From Lineus longissimus (Eukaryota; Nemertea; Pilidiophora; Heteronemertea; Lineidae): DNA of 64,000 nt. Each line of letters opens with the position of its first letter. The first letter of the stretch is position 1. Both the position numbers and the translations under genes were made by a program. The stretch is from the NCBI RefSeq assembly GCF_910592395.1, contig NC_088317.1, forward strand, positions 11,470,001 through 11,534,000, read 5' to 3'. The notes beneath the pieces are model-generated. The model saw nothing but the letters and a program-made list of their open reading frames with translations, searched no databases and was not told the DNA's origin. This document shows, piece after piece, positions 43,475 to 54,965 of the stretch.

Positions 43475-44611
43475 CTGTGTATCACCATTTGCTTTGGTCT
43501 TCACAGCATATACCCATCGACCTCCCACTGTCTTTCTATCAGGTGGTAAAGTTGTAATTTCATAAGTGTCATTCACTTTCAATGCTTCAATTTCAGTTTC
43601 CATCGCTTTTTGCCATTTTTCAGATTCTTTACCAGAAATGGCTTCACTGTATGACTTGGGTACATCAACCAAATTGTAACAGTAATGTACAGTAAATGTG
43701 TTAACACTTTCATCAACCTCGTCCCCTACTAGAAATTCATCAAACCTTTTGGGATGTGACCGGTTCCTACTAGGATATCTACGACTGGGACTTGTACTAG
43801 TTGTAGTACTTTGTTGTGTTTCATCATCAGATACAGAATCTGGTTCTTCATTCACAGAAAATGGTTTGTCTCTCATGGTAATCACCTCATCTTCAACCAC
43901 ACAATTTGAGTTGGGATTTTCACAAGCATTGCTACTGGGAACATGTTCATTCGTAAACTTAACACACCCCACTTTCTTCACAGTTTGATTCTGTGGAAAG
44001 TATACTAGGTATGCTGGACTACCTTTATCATATCCAACAAAAATGCCTTTCTTACCCCTAGCATCCAATTTCTTAGGATTCTGGACAAAAGTGTAGCATG
44101 TACTGCCAAATTTCTGCATGTTTGTGATGTTGGGCTTGCTACCAGTGACACTCTCAAAAGGAGTAGACTTAGTTCTTGGATTAAAACAACGATTTCTAGT
44201 ATACACTGTCACTGACGCTATGACTGCATACGTCCACAAACACTTTGGCAACCCTGATTGTAAAAGTAAACACCTTGCAATCTCAAACAAAGTACGCCAT
44301 GATCGCTCCACAGTTTTGTTCTGATGTGGTGAGTACGGTGCAGAACGTTCATGCATGATGTGGTTCTTAACCAGGAGTGACTCAAATGCCTCAGAGGTAA
44401 ATTCACCCCCCTGATCACTCCTGATGCATTTTACAGCACCATACGTAGCCACATCTGAAAGAAACTGCTCGGTAGCACGTAGAGTATCGCTTTTCTGTTT
44501 CAAGAAATACACAAATATCAAACCTGAAAAATCATCAACACAACCTAACGCATATCTAAATCCATCTTTTGCAATAGGATTAATTGGACCCGCTAGATCA
44601 AAGTGTACCAA
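43475..44611 (-). pseudogene. Copia integrase core and linker
   Basis: The catalytic triad is visible: HFDLAGP, IRSDQGGEF and the Glu in KTVERSWRTL. C-terminal GKKGIFVGYD and a Ser/Thr-rich linker (SRRYPSRNRSHPKRF) follow, then EALKVNDTYEI and VYAVKTKANGDT, the start of the reverse transcriptase domain. The frame is cut at the TA where the 835-bp MITE sits. Confidence 0.92.
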
Positions 44612-44613
44612 TT

Positions 44614-45747
44614 CTAATGGCGACTCTGCACGTTTGTCTGGTTCTGGTTTCTGTAATTTTTCATTTTACCTTGGATGCACACACCGCAATCAAACTCTTT
44701 TCTACCGGTTATTGTCATACCTTTAACTACGGTTTCTAGACTTAGAACATCTTTGACATTACAGTGACCCATAATCTCATGCCATTCCTGAAGGGAATGT
44801 GTTGCCTTCTTAGCAACAACACTGTTAAGAAAGTACAAACTTCCTTTCTTCTTAATATCAAAAACTGTGCCTCTTGCACGCATTTCAGCCGAGTTTGGTT
44901 GAAATTCAACAAAAGCATCATTCTTGGTTGCAGCCTGAACTGAAAAAATGTTCTGCGAGAAAGTTGGTACAAGTAATGCATCTTTCAAAACCACACTGTG
45001 TACCTGACCGGTTCGATCTACCAAATTAACACAAGCGTCCCCTCGTTTGAGGGCTAAATCATTGGATCTGCTGCCATCAGCTATTTCAATAAAGTGGTGG
45101 GAAGGTTCAAAACTTTCATCTTGGTTCACAAACTTTGACTCATCGTTTACAATGTGCGTTGTTGCACCACAATCTACAAGAAGCTCATATACATTGTGAA
45201 TAGAACCCAAGTCTGATTCAGACTCTAAAACCTTAAAAACAAAGGAATGATCATTACATTCATCACTAACAACACTGGAATGTTCTGAATGTTCGACAGA
45301 CTTTGCATTGTGACTGTCCCTCGATTTTATCTTTCGACAAAACCTTGTGTCATGCGTAGCACTTTTACAATGTTCGCACCAACGTTTCTTAGCCCTACAG
45401 TCTGAAGCTTTATGTCCCGATTTACCACATGAGTAGCACGTTCCTTTGAATCTATTCGTACCCTGCTGGTTTCCATTATTCGATTTGGCGTAATGTAAAG
45501 ATTTCTGATGAGAATGAACTTTCATAATTGCACTATTTTGGTCATGTACTTTCTCCGTGTCTTCAAAATTACGCAAGGCAACTTTGAACTCCTGAAATGA
45601 CATAGCCTTTTCACGCTGCGTCACTACTGTTGTGAAAGGCTTGAAATCTGACGGTAAACCTTTCACTACCATCGACACCAACAAACTATCACTGATCATT
45701 TCACCAGCACTTTTAAACGAAGCAGCAGCCGTTTCTGCTCTAATCAT
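44614..45747 (-). pseudogene. Copia gag-pol: nucleocapsid, protease, integrase zinc domain
   Basis: Gag continues with MIRAETAAASFKSAGEMISD. Two CCHC knuckles follow (CYSCGKSGHKASDC and CEHCKSATHDTRFC), then a protease site LLVDCGATTHIVND (Asp present, Cys for the usual Ser). The integrase HHCC module follows with His before MGH and CGVC. A frameshift near 44650 separates it from the integrase core. Confidence 0.9.
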
Positions 45748-45751
45748 TTAG

Positions 45752-46096
45752 TCAGTAACAGACTCCTTCGAGTCCTTCACCAGAGATGTCAACTCTGTAA
45801 ACAGGGTGATTATTCCAGGCTTTGTTCCTCAAAATCGTAAGTGCACCACGCCCATCGTCTACTGCATCACGCATGATCAGCGACAAACTTCTGTCGTCAA
45901 AGCATTGCACTAGTTCGGCAAAGATTTGGGCATTCTTATCTTCATCGACCTTCGTCGGATCGGTTTCTGCGAATGTAGCATAGAGTTTCTGTAGCCGTAA
46001 ATAGCCTATGAATTTTACCTGCCAAATCTCGAATTCACGTTCATCTCCATCGAACATGAGCCTGTATCTGGACCCATAACCTGTTGAAGTGGACAT
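45752..46096 (-). pseudogene. Copia gag, N-terminal part
   Basis: Starts MSTSTGYGSRYRLMFDGDE, with the FEIWQVKFIGYL and SLSLIMRDAVDDGRGAL segments of Copia capsid proteins. The frame is lost after about residue 91. The neighbouring frame continues the gag for some 20 codons to an in-frame TAA just before the next segment. Confidence 0.85.
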
Positions 46097-46251
46097 TGCT
46101 GGGTCTTAATCAATGTTTCTCGGCTCGATGATGGAGGATTAGGGCGATTTAGTGAAGAATAAAAATTAAAAACAACAAGTCATCTTTACAATATAAATAG
46201 GAATAGGAACACTGATCCTTTATTCACGCATGCGCATTCGCATCTAAAATA

Positions 46252-48727
46252 CTCTAAAACCTTGTTTTTATGGGTACACATCCAATATTCCAGTCGATGG
46301 AATAGATCCCGCCCCCAAATCACACTATAAAAAGGCTACTAAGATCTATTCAAAGGCATGGCCAATGGGCCTACCACCGAGGCAGAATGACATCTGGCCG
46401 ACTTCAGTATGGTCAATTTCAAGGTGTCCGCGGCCGATTACGACGATCGTTTCGACTGATAGGTTTTGTCACCAATTGCGCAAGAGTGGCAGACAGATAT
46501 CGTGTCTTCTTTCCTATATGTCCTCAAGGTCATCCTAGGCCTGTATAAGCGGGTATCTAGTTTCAGTTGCTCACTTTGCCAATTGTGAAGATGGATGGTC
46601 AAGAGCCATTGCGAAAACGCCGGAGAAGTTATACAGTTAGAGAGAAAATAGCCTACCTGCAGGACCTTGAGGCTGCGCTGTTGGACGGAACCGTCAACAA
46701 CATGCGTGAATTTACAGAACACTATGGAATCTCAGTCCGAACAATGCAGAAATGGAATTTGGAAGAACTAGAAGAAAAAGCTGGTGAAGGAAAAGGCAAA
46801 GTCCGACACGTAAAAGAGGGGAACGTTGGTCTTTGGCCTGATGTTGAAGAGAGACTAATCGTCTGGTTTAGAGGGGTTAGAGAAAAAAGGCTGCCTGTCG
46901 CCGTCGAAGACGTCCAAGATAAAGCTATGTCAATTTTCGAAGACTGGTGGCACGCGTTACCCGCTGACGATAGACAAGATTTCATCCGGACTCGACCAGT
47001 CATGCACGAATTCCACGCTTCGAACGGCTGGGTAGCGAACTTTATGGACCGGAAGAAAATTTCATTCCGGAAAGCTAACAAAAATACGACCACCCTCCCA
47101 GCTGATGCCGCCAATCGTGTGCCAGTGTTCAGAGACAACGTCACGGACACGATCGACCGATTTGAAATTCCGATGAGACTTCTCTTTAACATGGATCAAA
47201 CGTTTGCCTTGTTTGAGCTACGACCAACGTACACATGCAGCATAAAGGGAGCAAAGTCCGTGGACATCCGCACCTCAAGGTCCAACACCAAACTTGGATG
47301 TACAGTTACTCTTGCAATCACTGCAACCGGCGGAAAAGTGGCGGCTCACGTGACTTTCCCAAATAAAGGATTCGTCAGGCAGCTTGCAGCCTTGGCGGAC
47401 CAAGAGCTACCAGAAAACGTGGTCATAACTTCATCAGCAACAGGTTGGATGAAGGAGGAGACAGCCGAACACTGGTTTGAACACGCCTTCCAACCGTATC
47501 TAACCGCAGAAGAGGTAGTTTTTGTTACTGGTAGATCGGTACCTGGTTCATCGAACGGAAAATTTCGGTGTGCAAACTGTGAACCTTGGGGGAATCCTCG
47601 ATTTCATTCCCGCCAGTTGTACATCACTTGTCCAACCCCTGAACCTGACTGTCATGAGATCCCTCAAGAACCATATGCGCAAGAGGTGGAAAGCATGGAA
47701 AAAGAACCACACGGATAGAGAGGGCCGATGCGAACCAATTCAGCTGATGGATGTTGTCACCATTGTAAGTGAGGCTTGGGCTGCTGTTGATGGGGCCGTG
47801 ATTGAAAAAGGTTTTGAGATGGCATTGCGATCGGTCCCTATTGAAGCTGGGCCATTCCCCAACCTTGAGGAGGATGAGGAAGAGGAGGAACCGGGTCTGG
47901 AATTCGTACAGGTTGAAAGGGACGAAATTAATATGGACTGAACTCTTATCATTTGGACGTTGAGCATTATGACATGTAAAACTTAAAGTTTCCGTTTAGG
48001 ATTTGGTAACTACTGCAGGAGTGCTTAATTATTGTTTCAGAATTGTTCTCGTAATCTATGGATAAATAGTGGAAACAGCAATCTTAATTGTGATAAGTAA
48101 GTATTCAAGTAGAATAAATGACTATGAAAGGAAAATCTTGTTTACTTGATTTTTCGACAATTACCCTATCCAAAACCTGTGGAACTCTAGAGTAATTCTT
48201 ATGTTTGGAACTGGCACCGTAAGCCTAGCATTCGCTAACGTTAACACAGGTTTTCATGTGCATTTTTAGTGTAAAAGGTGGTGTTAACGCTAGGGATTGT
48301 GTTATCGGAGCCAGTTCTTAACCTCTCGTGAAAGCACTCTTACACGACAAGTCCATACTACAAGCGCTAACGGTAACGTTAGTCTTAGGATTTCCTAAAA
48401 CTCGCATTTATCCCAGATCTCGCCCCAAACCTTCCAATCCCAATAAATCAATTCACCAATTAATTTTTGGAGCCACCCTGTATAAAACCGCGGGTTGGAA
48501 TAGGCCTTCTCACCCAATGGGATCAATTTCAAATCAAGACTACATGTCGATTTCATGACCCGACAAGCGACTGAGCGAAGTTCCTTCAGACATTCATCGA
48601 GAACCCGACCTTAGCCAATCATGGTAAGGTCCCATTGTAAAGACACCATGCATGTGAAATGAGTGGGCCGGTCACGCAAGATTTTAATGAGGTGGACACT
48701 TGTACCCATAAAAACAAGGTTTTAGAG
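46252..48727 (+). mobile_element. 2,476-bp pogo-like transposon
   Basis: Ends CTCTAAAACCTTGTTTTTAT and its exact inverse (about 26 bases), flanked by TA at 46250-46251 and 48728-48729. It carries a transposase on the plus strand. It lies upstream of the Copia gag, probably within or near that element's 5' LTR. Confidence 0.94.
46591..47941 (+). pseudogene. pogo-like transposase with frameshift and D-to-N change
   Basis: The N-terminus is basic (LRKRRRSYTVREKIAYLQDL) with a psq/CENP-B-type helix-turn-helix (YGISVRTMQKWN). A second HTH_Tnp_Tc5-like domain follows (FHASNGWVANFMDRKKISFR). The DDE_1 catalytic domain has NMDQT (first Asp) and, after a +1 shift in a T-run near 47517-47522, LLVDRYLVH (second Asp). 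The third position reads VQPLN where the family has VQPLD. An acidic C-terminus follows. The start is the ATG at 46591 because upstream in-frame codons lack Met. The shift and the missing third acid both predict an inactive enzyme in this copy. Confidence 0.9.
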
Positions 48728-49635
48728 TATATATCACAGGCATTTGGACTTACACATTATTTACACACGTCACAGCCACATAGATAATACATCTGAAGTT
48801 TATCACATATTATTTTAGTATTAACAATTTCACTCACCAACACTACTCAGAAAGGTCAGCAATCCAATTATATTACCGGAAACTTGATTGAAAATGTCCT
48901 CAAACTTGTCAGATTGTCAACGGTCATGAGACGTGACAGTCCAGTTCATCCACACTCACAGAGCCAGGAGCATTTGGGCTAAACCCAGAAAGTACCTCCC
49001 ACAGATGTTGCCATTGTTTTTTTACAACAATGTGAATTACACTGAATGAATCTGATCTTTACCTAACAAGCAGAATGATTGCTCAAGTAACGCCAGATGA
49101 TATACACAATAGCGCTAATGTCCTGCAGACGCAGGGTCACTATTCTGACATCCTTTCCCGGATCCGGGATCGCGTCAGTGCTGCAGCCGTATTTCAGGTA
49201 GTGTTTACATCCGCGCTATTATCTCCTTTATGGTTTATAATAGGCGGCTCAAATTTCAGGAAGTAACTAAGAATTAATGTCTGCATCAACTCATCTTTTT
49301 TAATTCAAAATCTAACGAACAGTAACCGAGAACAAGGCCCCCAAAATTGGAGGAAAAAAGTTTTTTTAAAAAACCGCTACAAATCGTCAGTCACCGAAAT
49401 ATCTGAATCTTTATCATCAACATCACTGAACCTGTCGAATTCCGAACCCGAATCCGGAAGCAAGTCCATAAAATCCTTCAAAGACGTCACTAAATGCCGC
49501 CTATTACATGAATTAGCATATCAATGCTGACATACTTTATGCTGACACCACGCCAAAATGGCCGATCTACGTCAATAAACTTCCTGGTTCCAGGAACCCT
49601 ACGAGATGCCTGAATAGAAAATAGAAGCTTCTCTC
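48728..49635. other. Spacer; may include Copia LTR remains
   Basis: A 63-codon plus frame near 49075 and a short acidic minus frame (49378-49520, KDFMDLLPDSGSEFDRFSDV then stop) look protein-like but are unassigned. No LTR boundary is visible. Confidence 0.4.
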
Positions 49636-50754
49636 TTTTTAGCTCACCTCTTAGCAGAGGTGAGCTTATCCCATACCGTGGCGTCCGTCGTCGTCGTCGT
49701 CGTCGTCGTCGTCCGTCGTCCGTTAGCAGGGCACGTTTCGTAACTGTTAGAGCTATTGAGTTGAAACTTAGTAGACATGTACCCTTATGTAATGACACCT
49801 TGGAGACCAAGTTTCGGTCCGATTCGTTTCATGGTTTGGCCACCAAGGGGCCAAACGTTAAAAGTGAAAATATGCAATATCTCCCTTAATAGTAGTCGGG
49901 AAATTTTGAAAAAAATATGGTAGGTACTTCTAGCAAAGGTGCATCATATATCCTCCGGGTTTTTGATTTGACCTCCTTTTCAAGGTCACAGAGGTCAAAT
50001 GGTGTAAATTGGCCGTTAGGATGTAACGATGGCACGTTTCTAAACTGCAATGACTATTGATACCAAATTTGGTACACATTTACCCCTTAGTCAGGTGATC
50101 TCAGGGACCGAAGTTTGGTCCAATATGATTCACCACTTGACCACCAGGGGGCAAAATCCAAAAACCTTAAAAATGTGATTATTCCTTAACTTCTTGCCCG
50201 ATTGCCACCAATTTGATATCATGGGTACATCTAACCACCATAGAGTATATGTCACACAGGTTTTTAATTTGACCTTCTTGTCAAGGTCACAGAGGTCAAA
50301 TGGCGTAAATTTGCTGTCAGGCCGTAACTATGGCACGTTTCTTAACTGCAATGACTATTGATCACAAATTAAGTACACATGTACCCCTTGGTCAGGTGAT
50401 CTCAGGTACCGAAGTTTGGTGCGATCTGATTTGCCGTTTGGCCTCCAGGGAGGGGGCCAAATCCTAAATTCTTCAAAATGCCATTATTCCTAGTAATGAC
50501 TTGCCCGATTGGCACCAATTTTATATCATAGGTACATCTAATTCTAACAACCATTCAATGTGTCACCCGGGTCTTCTTTGATTTGACCTACTTTTCAAGG
50601 TCACAGAGGTCGAATGTACTGTAAATTGGCTATTTTGGGGAAATTGTAATTGCTTGGACCTACATCAAACCTAACACTACGTGACACAATACCATGCTCT
50701 TTATCCATCTTTCCTCCACATGAGGTGAGCACAATGGCCCTGGCCATTTCATTT
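49636..50754 (+). repeat. 1.1-kb dispersed family, copy B
   Basis: Full-length match to copy A with about 97 percent identity by eye. Begins TTTTAGCTCACCTCTTAGC, has a shorter GTC run (49685-49715), ends ATGAGGTGAGCACAATGGCC. No coding capacity. Confidence 0.93.
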
Positions 50755-50977
50755 TGTCTTTCAAACCAGGTCACGATGGAGCTTACCAATCAAAAACTAT
50801 GATAGATCAAAGTTGGAGTAGCCTGTAGTCGGCGAGCTGAAGATTCGCACTGTTGGAATAGCACTGAGTAATGGCGGCACCCGGGTTATCAGAATAGATT
50901 TTCTACGTCGAGCAAAGACGGCTAACGTATGTAAAGAGTTAAGAGGGGGGAGGGCAGCGGTCGTAAACTTGAGCTAA

Positions 50978-51034
50978 GTTTTTAGCTCACCTCTTAGCAG
51001 AGGTGAGCTTATCCCATACCGTGGCGTCCGTCGT

Positions 51035-51075
<41 letters not shown>

Positions 51076-52116
51076 CGTCGTCCATTAGCAGGGCACGTTT
51101 CGTAACTGTTAGAGCTATTGAGTTGAAACTTGGTACACATGTACCCTTATGTAATGACACCTTGGAGACCAAGTTACGGTCCAATTCGTTCCATGGTTTG
51201 GCCACAAGGGGGCCAAACGTTGAAAGTGAAAATATGCAATATCTCCCTTAATAGTAGTCGGGAAATTTTGAAAAAAATATGGTAGGTTCTTCCAGCAAAG
51301 GTGCATCATATATCCTCCGGGTTTTTGATTTGACCTCCTTTTCAAGGTCACAGAGGTCAAATGGTGTAAATTGGCCGTTAGGATGTAACTATGGCACGTT
51401 TCTAAACTGCAATGACTATTGATACCAAATTTGGTACACATTTACCCCTTAGTCAGGTGATCTCAGGGACCGAAGTTTGGTCCAATATGATTCACCACTT
51501 GACCACCAGGGGGCAAAATCCAAAAACCTTAAAAATGTGATTATTCCTTAACTTCTTGCCCGATTGCCACCAATTTGATATCATGGGTACATCTAACCAC
51601 CATACAGTACATGTCACACAGGTTTTCAATTTGACCTTCTTGTCAAGGTCACAGAGGTCAAATGACGTAAATTCGCCGTCAGGCCGTAACTATGGCACGT
51701 TTCTTAACTGCAATGACTATTGATCACAAATTAAGTACGCATGTACCCCTTGGTCAGGTGATCTCAGGTACCGAAGTTTGGTGCGGTCTGATTTGCTGTT
51801 TGGCCTCCAGGGAGGGGGCTAAATCCTAAATTCATCAAAATGCCATTATTCCTAGTAATGACTTGCCCGATTGGCACCAATTTTATATCATAGGTACATC
51901 TAATTCTAACAACCATTCAATGTGTCACCCGGGTCTTCTTTGATTTGACCTACTTTTCAAGGTCACAGAGGTCGAATGTACTGTAAATTGGCCATTTTGG
52001 GGAAATTGTAATTGCTTGGACCTACATCAAACCTAACACTACATGACACAATACCATGCTCTTTATCCATCTTTCCTCCACATGAGGTGAGCACAATGGC
52101 CCTGGCCATTTCATTT
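50978..52116 (+). repeat. 1.1-kb dispersed family, copy C
   Basis: Third full-length copy, with the longest GTC run (about 51028-51078). Separated from copy B by 223 bases of unrelated sequence, so B and C inserted separately or were duplicated with a spacer. Confidence 0.93.
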
Positions 52117-52129
52117 CACTCTGAAAAAA

Positions 52130-52449
52130 TTTAGGGCTTTGGTCGATTTCATAAAAATCTTGACAGTTTTACGTGGGTCAGCATCTTGCTTTTCTTGATA
52201 TTTTCTCTGCCTTTCACGTGCCAACTGCTTCTGGTGCTTATCCTTTTCTATGGCTCCTTGGGAAGGCTTTCCTTTCGTTAACTCTGCTTTCAGTTTGCGA
52301 CGGTTCTCCTTATTTCTCTCCTTGCACTTGTTTAAATACTCCTGGTACTCCTGGGGGTCTTATTCTTTTGATTTCTTTCGGTACAAACTTGTACGGCTGA
52401 GGACCATCTTGCTGGCCAGGAGCATGCACTGATGAAGGTACCGTTTGCC
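52130..52449 (-). pseudogene. Basic, coiled-coil-like exon of unknown gene
   Basis: After a good acceptor (CCTTTTTTCAG) the sequence encodes GPQPYKFVPKEIKR and, after a frame change within a C-run, DPQEYQEYLNKCKERNKENR, KHQKQLARERQRKYQEK. Such basic helical segments are common in invertebrate DNA-transposon accessory proteins, but I cannot name the family. The frame change and the abutting copy C suggest a dead fragment. Confidence 0.4.
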
Positions 52450-52780
52450 CTGAAAAAAGGTGGAAGTTGGCAGTCAGAACTTGTGCTTTTATTTCTATAT
52501 ATTTTACTTAAAAGGTAGGTAATAAGGCTTATTGTCATAGTAGTTGTGATTCCACTACATGTTTTAGATCCATTTCTATCGGATCCGCATGAGGTCCGAA
52601 CTTCGCTTAGTCCGGACTAACGAAGGTGGTGCAGTTCGACTACAGGATTGGTAAGTTAACAATAACAGCAACAGATGGCGCCACGCTATGCGCGTTAGGC
52701 TAAACTCTTCAAAACTGGAGGTTAGTAAAATAGGTCACTTATGGCGGCGCCAATATTAGTTCAGGAAAAGACGGTGAAAG
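52450..52780. other. Spacer
   Basis: Contains a plus-strand ATG (52741) whose frame closes after 73 codons; the alternative frame leads into the transposase-like exon below. Confidence 0.4.
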
Positions 52781-53128
52781 ATGGAAAATTTGTGCCTTAT
52801 TTTTGTAAAAATGGTACTTTCGAGGAAGAACTTGGCACTGGAGAATGTCCCCACACCATCCAGGGCATCCAGGTTACGTCTAGAAGGCTACAGGAGACGT
52901 CGGCAGAGGAGGATTCAGCAGTTTATGGCGATGTTCCTGCCGATGTTGGCATTGCTGCTTAATCACTTCCAGCAAGATCGACTTCTACTGCGACAACAGC
53001 CTACAAGAATGCCGCCAAATATGTGGATGAGGGAAAGGCAGGGTACCTTCTGGCGTCATATCATACTTAGGACCTGGAATGACTGGGACTGGCATGAAAT
53101 TTTTAGGATGAAAAGGGGTACATTTCAG
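52781..53128 (+). pseudogene. Harbinger-like transposase, first-exon fragment
   Basis: Reads RRRRQRRIQQFMA, then PPNMWMRERQGTFWRHIILR and WDWHEIFRMKRGTFQ, ending at a GT donor. The W...FRM...TF block is the N-terminal signature of HARBI1/ALP1-like transposases. No matching second exon follows, and this is distinct from the complete element that starts 267 bases downstream. Confidence 0.6.
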
Positions 53129-53391
53129 GTATGCACACTTGTTTACAATCCAATGCCATGAATGCAGCCGGCCCTAGTGACGAGTGTAGACTTAGTATTG
53201 TCACTAAACTCATCATGTTATGAGCAATAGAATGACAAGATTAAAAAAAGAAAATATTTGTGCAAAATGTGTTCTTTTATTTTCAAAGGAACTTGCATAA
53301 GTCTACCGATACCAGTATATTATTTACAATAGTAGTAATGGAATGCAATCCCCATTTCTAAATTACTAATTACTACAATATATTCAAAGTC
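53129..53391. other. Short spacer before the Harbinger element
   Basis: AT-rich; nothing recognised. Confidence 0.4.
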
Positions 53392-54965
53392 TAAAGGGCT
53401 GTTTCCACATGAGCGTCAGCGCTAGCGTTATAACGCTGCGCATTGCGCGACGTGATACACCCGAAAAACGCGCTGCGTAGTACGCCGTGCTATGCCTTTT
53501 CCACATGAGCGCAGGCGTCAGGCGGAACGCTGTACATTCAACGCCCGCGAAGCCGATGTACCTCGTGATCAGACAGTCAACATGGCCGATTCGGACAGCG
53601 ATGTCGAAATGCTCGCTCTATATTTGTACGTGAAACGTCGAAAATCGAGAAAGAGACGCCATGACTTTTGGGTGCACGATATAAACAAGTCTCGCCGTCA
53701 ATATGGTGAATATCACCATTTGGTGCGAGAGCTGTTCTCCTATGAAGACGGAAGAGGCTAGAGAAGCAGGTCCAGGACAGATTGCCGCGAAAATTTATAA
53801 ATAGTTCGGGAAACTTATAAATAGCTTGGGAAACACTGTGATGTCACTGATGACGTAACTAGGGAATTCTCGTTGATTAAAATAGATCAATGCACGTGGG
53901 TTTGTTTACGTGGAAGACAGCTAATGAAATGAATTAATATCAAGGGAAATAAAGGAAATATTGAAATATTTTTTTAAGGAAACCAAGTCTAAGCCCTTTC
54001 ACACTTAACTCCAAGATCTTATTTGTGTTTTTGAACACCAGTGAGTAGACTCCATGGCACCCTGGCACACTCTCTATTTAGATAAAGGGGGATAAAGGGC
54101 CGGGTGGCTGGGGAGATATGGCAATTGTGTAATGCATTTTCTGTCTCCACTGATCCAATGTTTGTTAATCATGTTGACCACATATGTTGCCCACATAGCT
54201 GCCAATAGGGTCCCTTTAAGAGAGGTTCTGTTGCCATAGCTGGCCCTTCTGGAATAGGGGAGGGGAGATTTCCAGGATTCCATGGTAATTGGCGCATGCC
54301 TCCAACTATCAATCCAGCATCCTCTTGCAAACAGGGCCTACTCCTTACGCATCTTTCTGATTGAGGGAGTAAACATATCGAGGCCACATATCGAGTGATC
54401 GATGGCCAGATTTGTCAGGATGTCAAGCCAGCTGCTCCTACCTCTTCGAAGGGGGGGGGGGGGGGTTAATAGAAGACAAGGACTTGCTAGTTCTTCTTCA
54501 TCACCATTCTTCATAGTAAATATTTCAGATGCAAAGATACAAAACAAAAACAAAGTACTGCTATTTGTGACATAACACAAACTCTTTATTTATCCACAAA
54601 ATGATGAATTTCCTTTACTGTACTCTTGAGTCCCGTTATTACATCGTAAAACACCTTTAAAAACTTCTAAAGCTCTCAAATGAAATAATTTTGAATAAGC
54701 AACCTCAAATGCCATCCCATATATGAAAAACAAAACTGAGCAAGCCAAACTGTTTCCCTGTACATAGGGCCAGGAAATCGAACAGCAACCCCTGATTTCC
54801 AGCTCAGAATGATCCCAGGTTGTAATGCACCAGAAAGTATTGCTGGCTTTTCAGCTGCTGCAGCCGCTGGAAAAGGATGAAGCTGCTTATGAAATGAAAT
54901 GAAATGAAATTTATTTGCCTAACACGTTGGCATTCCTTTGGACACCATTTTATCAGGTACAATAT

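Larger units (their letters stand above)
41119..46096 (-). mobile_element. Copia retrotransposon, interrupted and 3'-truncated
   Basis: On the minus strand it holds, in order, gag, two zinc knuckles, protease, integrase, reverse transcriptase and RNase H. It breaks off at the RNase H motif STCEAEY, so the 3' LTR is absent. A pogo element occupies the 5' flank and no clear LTR could be bounded there. Two small DNA transposons sit inside. Frameshifts near 45810 and 44650 and in-frame stops near 45750, 41918 and 41870 show the copy is dead. Confidence 0.93.

Noticed and set aside
54338-54580. 80-codon frame near the G-run as an exon of the CaRF-like gene
   Set aside because: It lies beyond the stop of exon 5, has no acceptor in phase and shows no domain.
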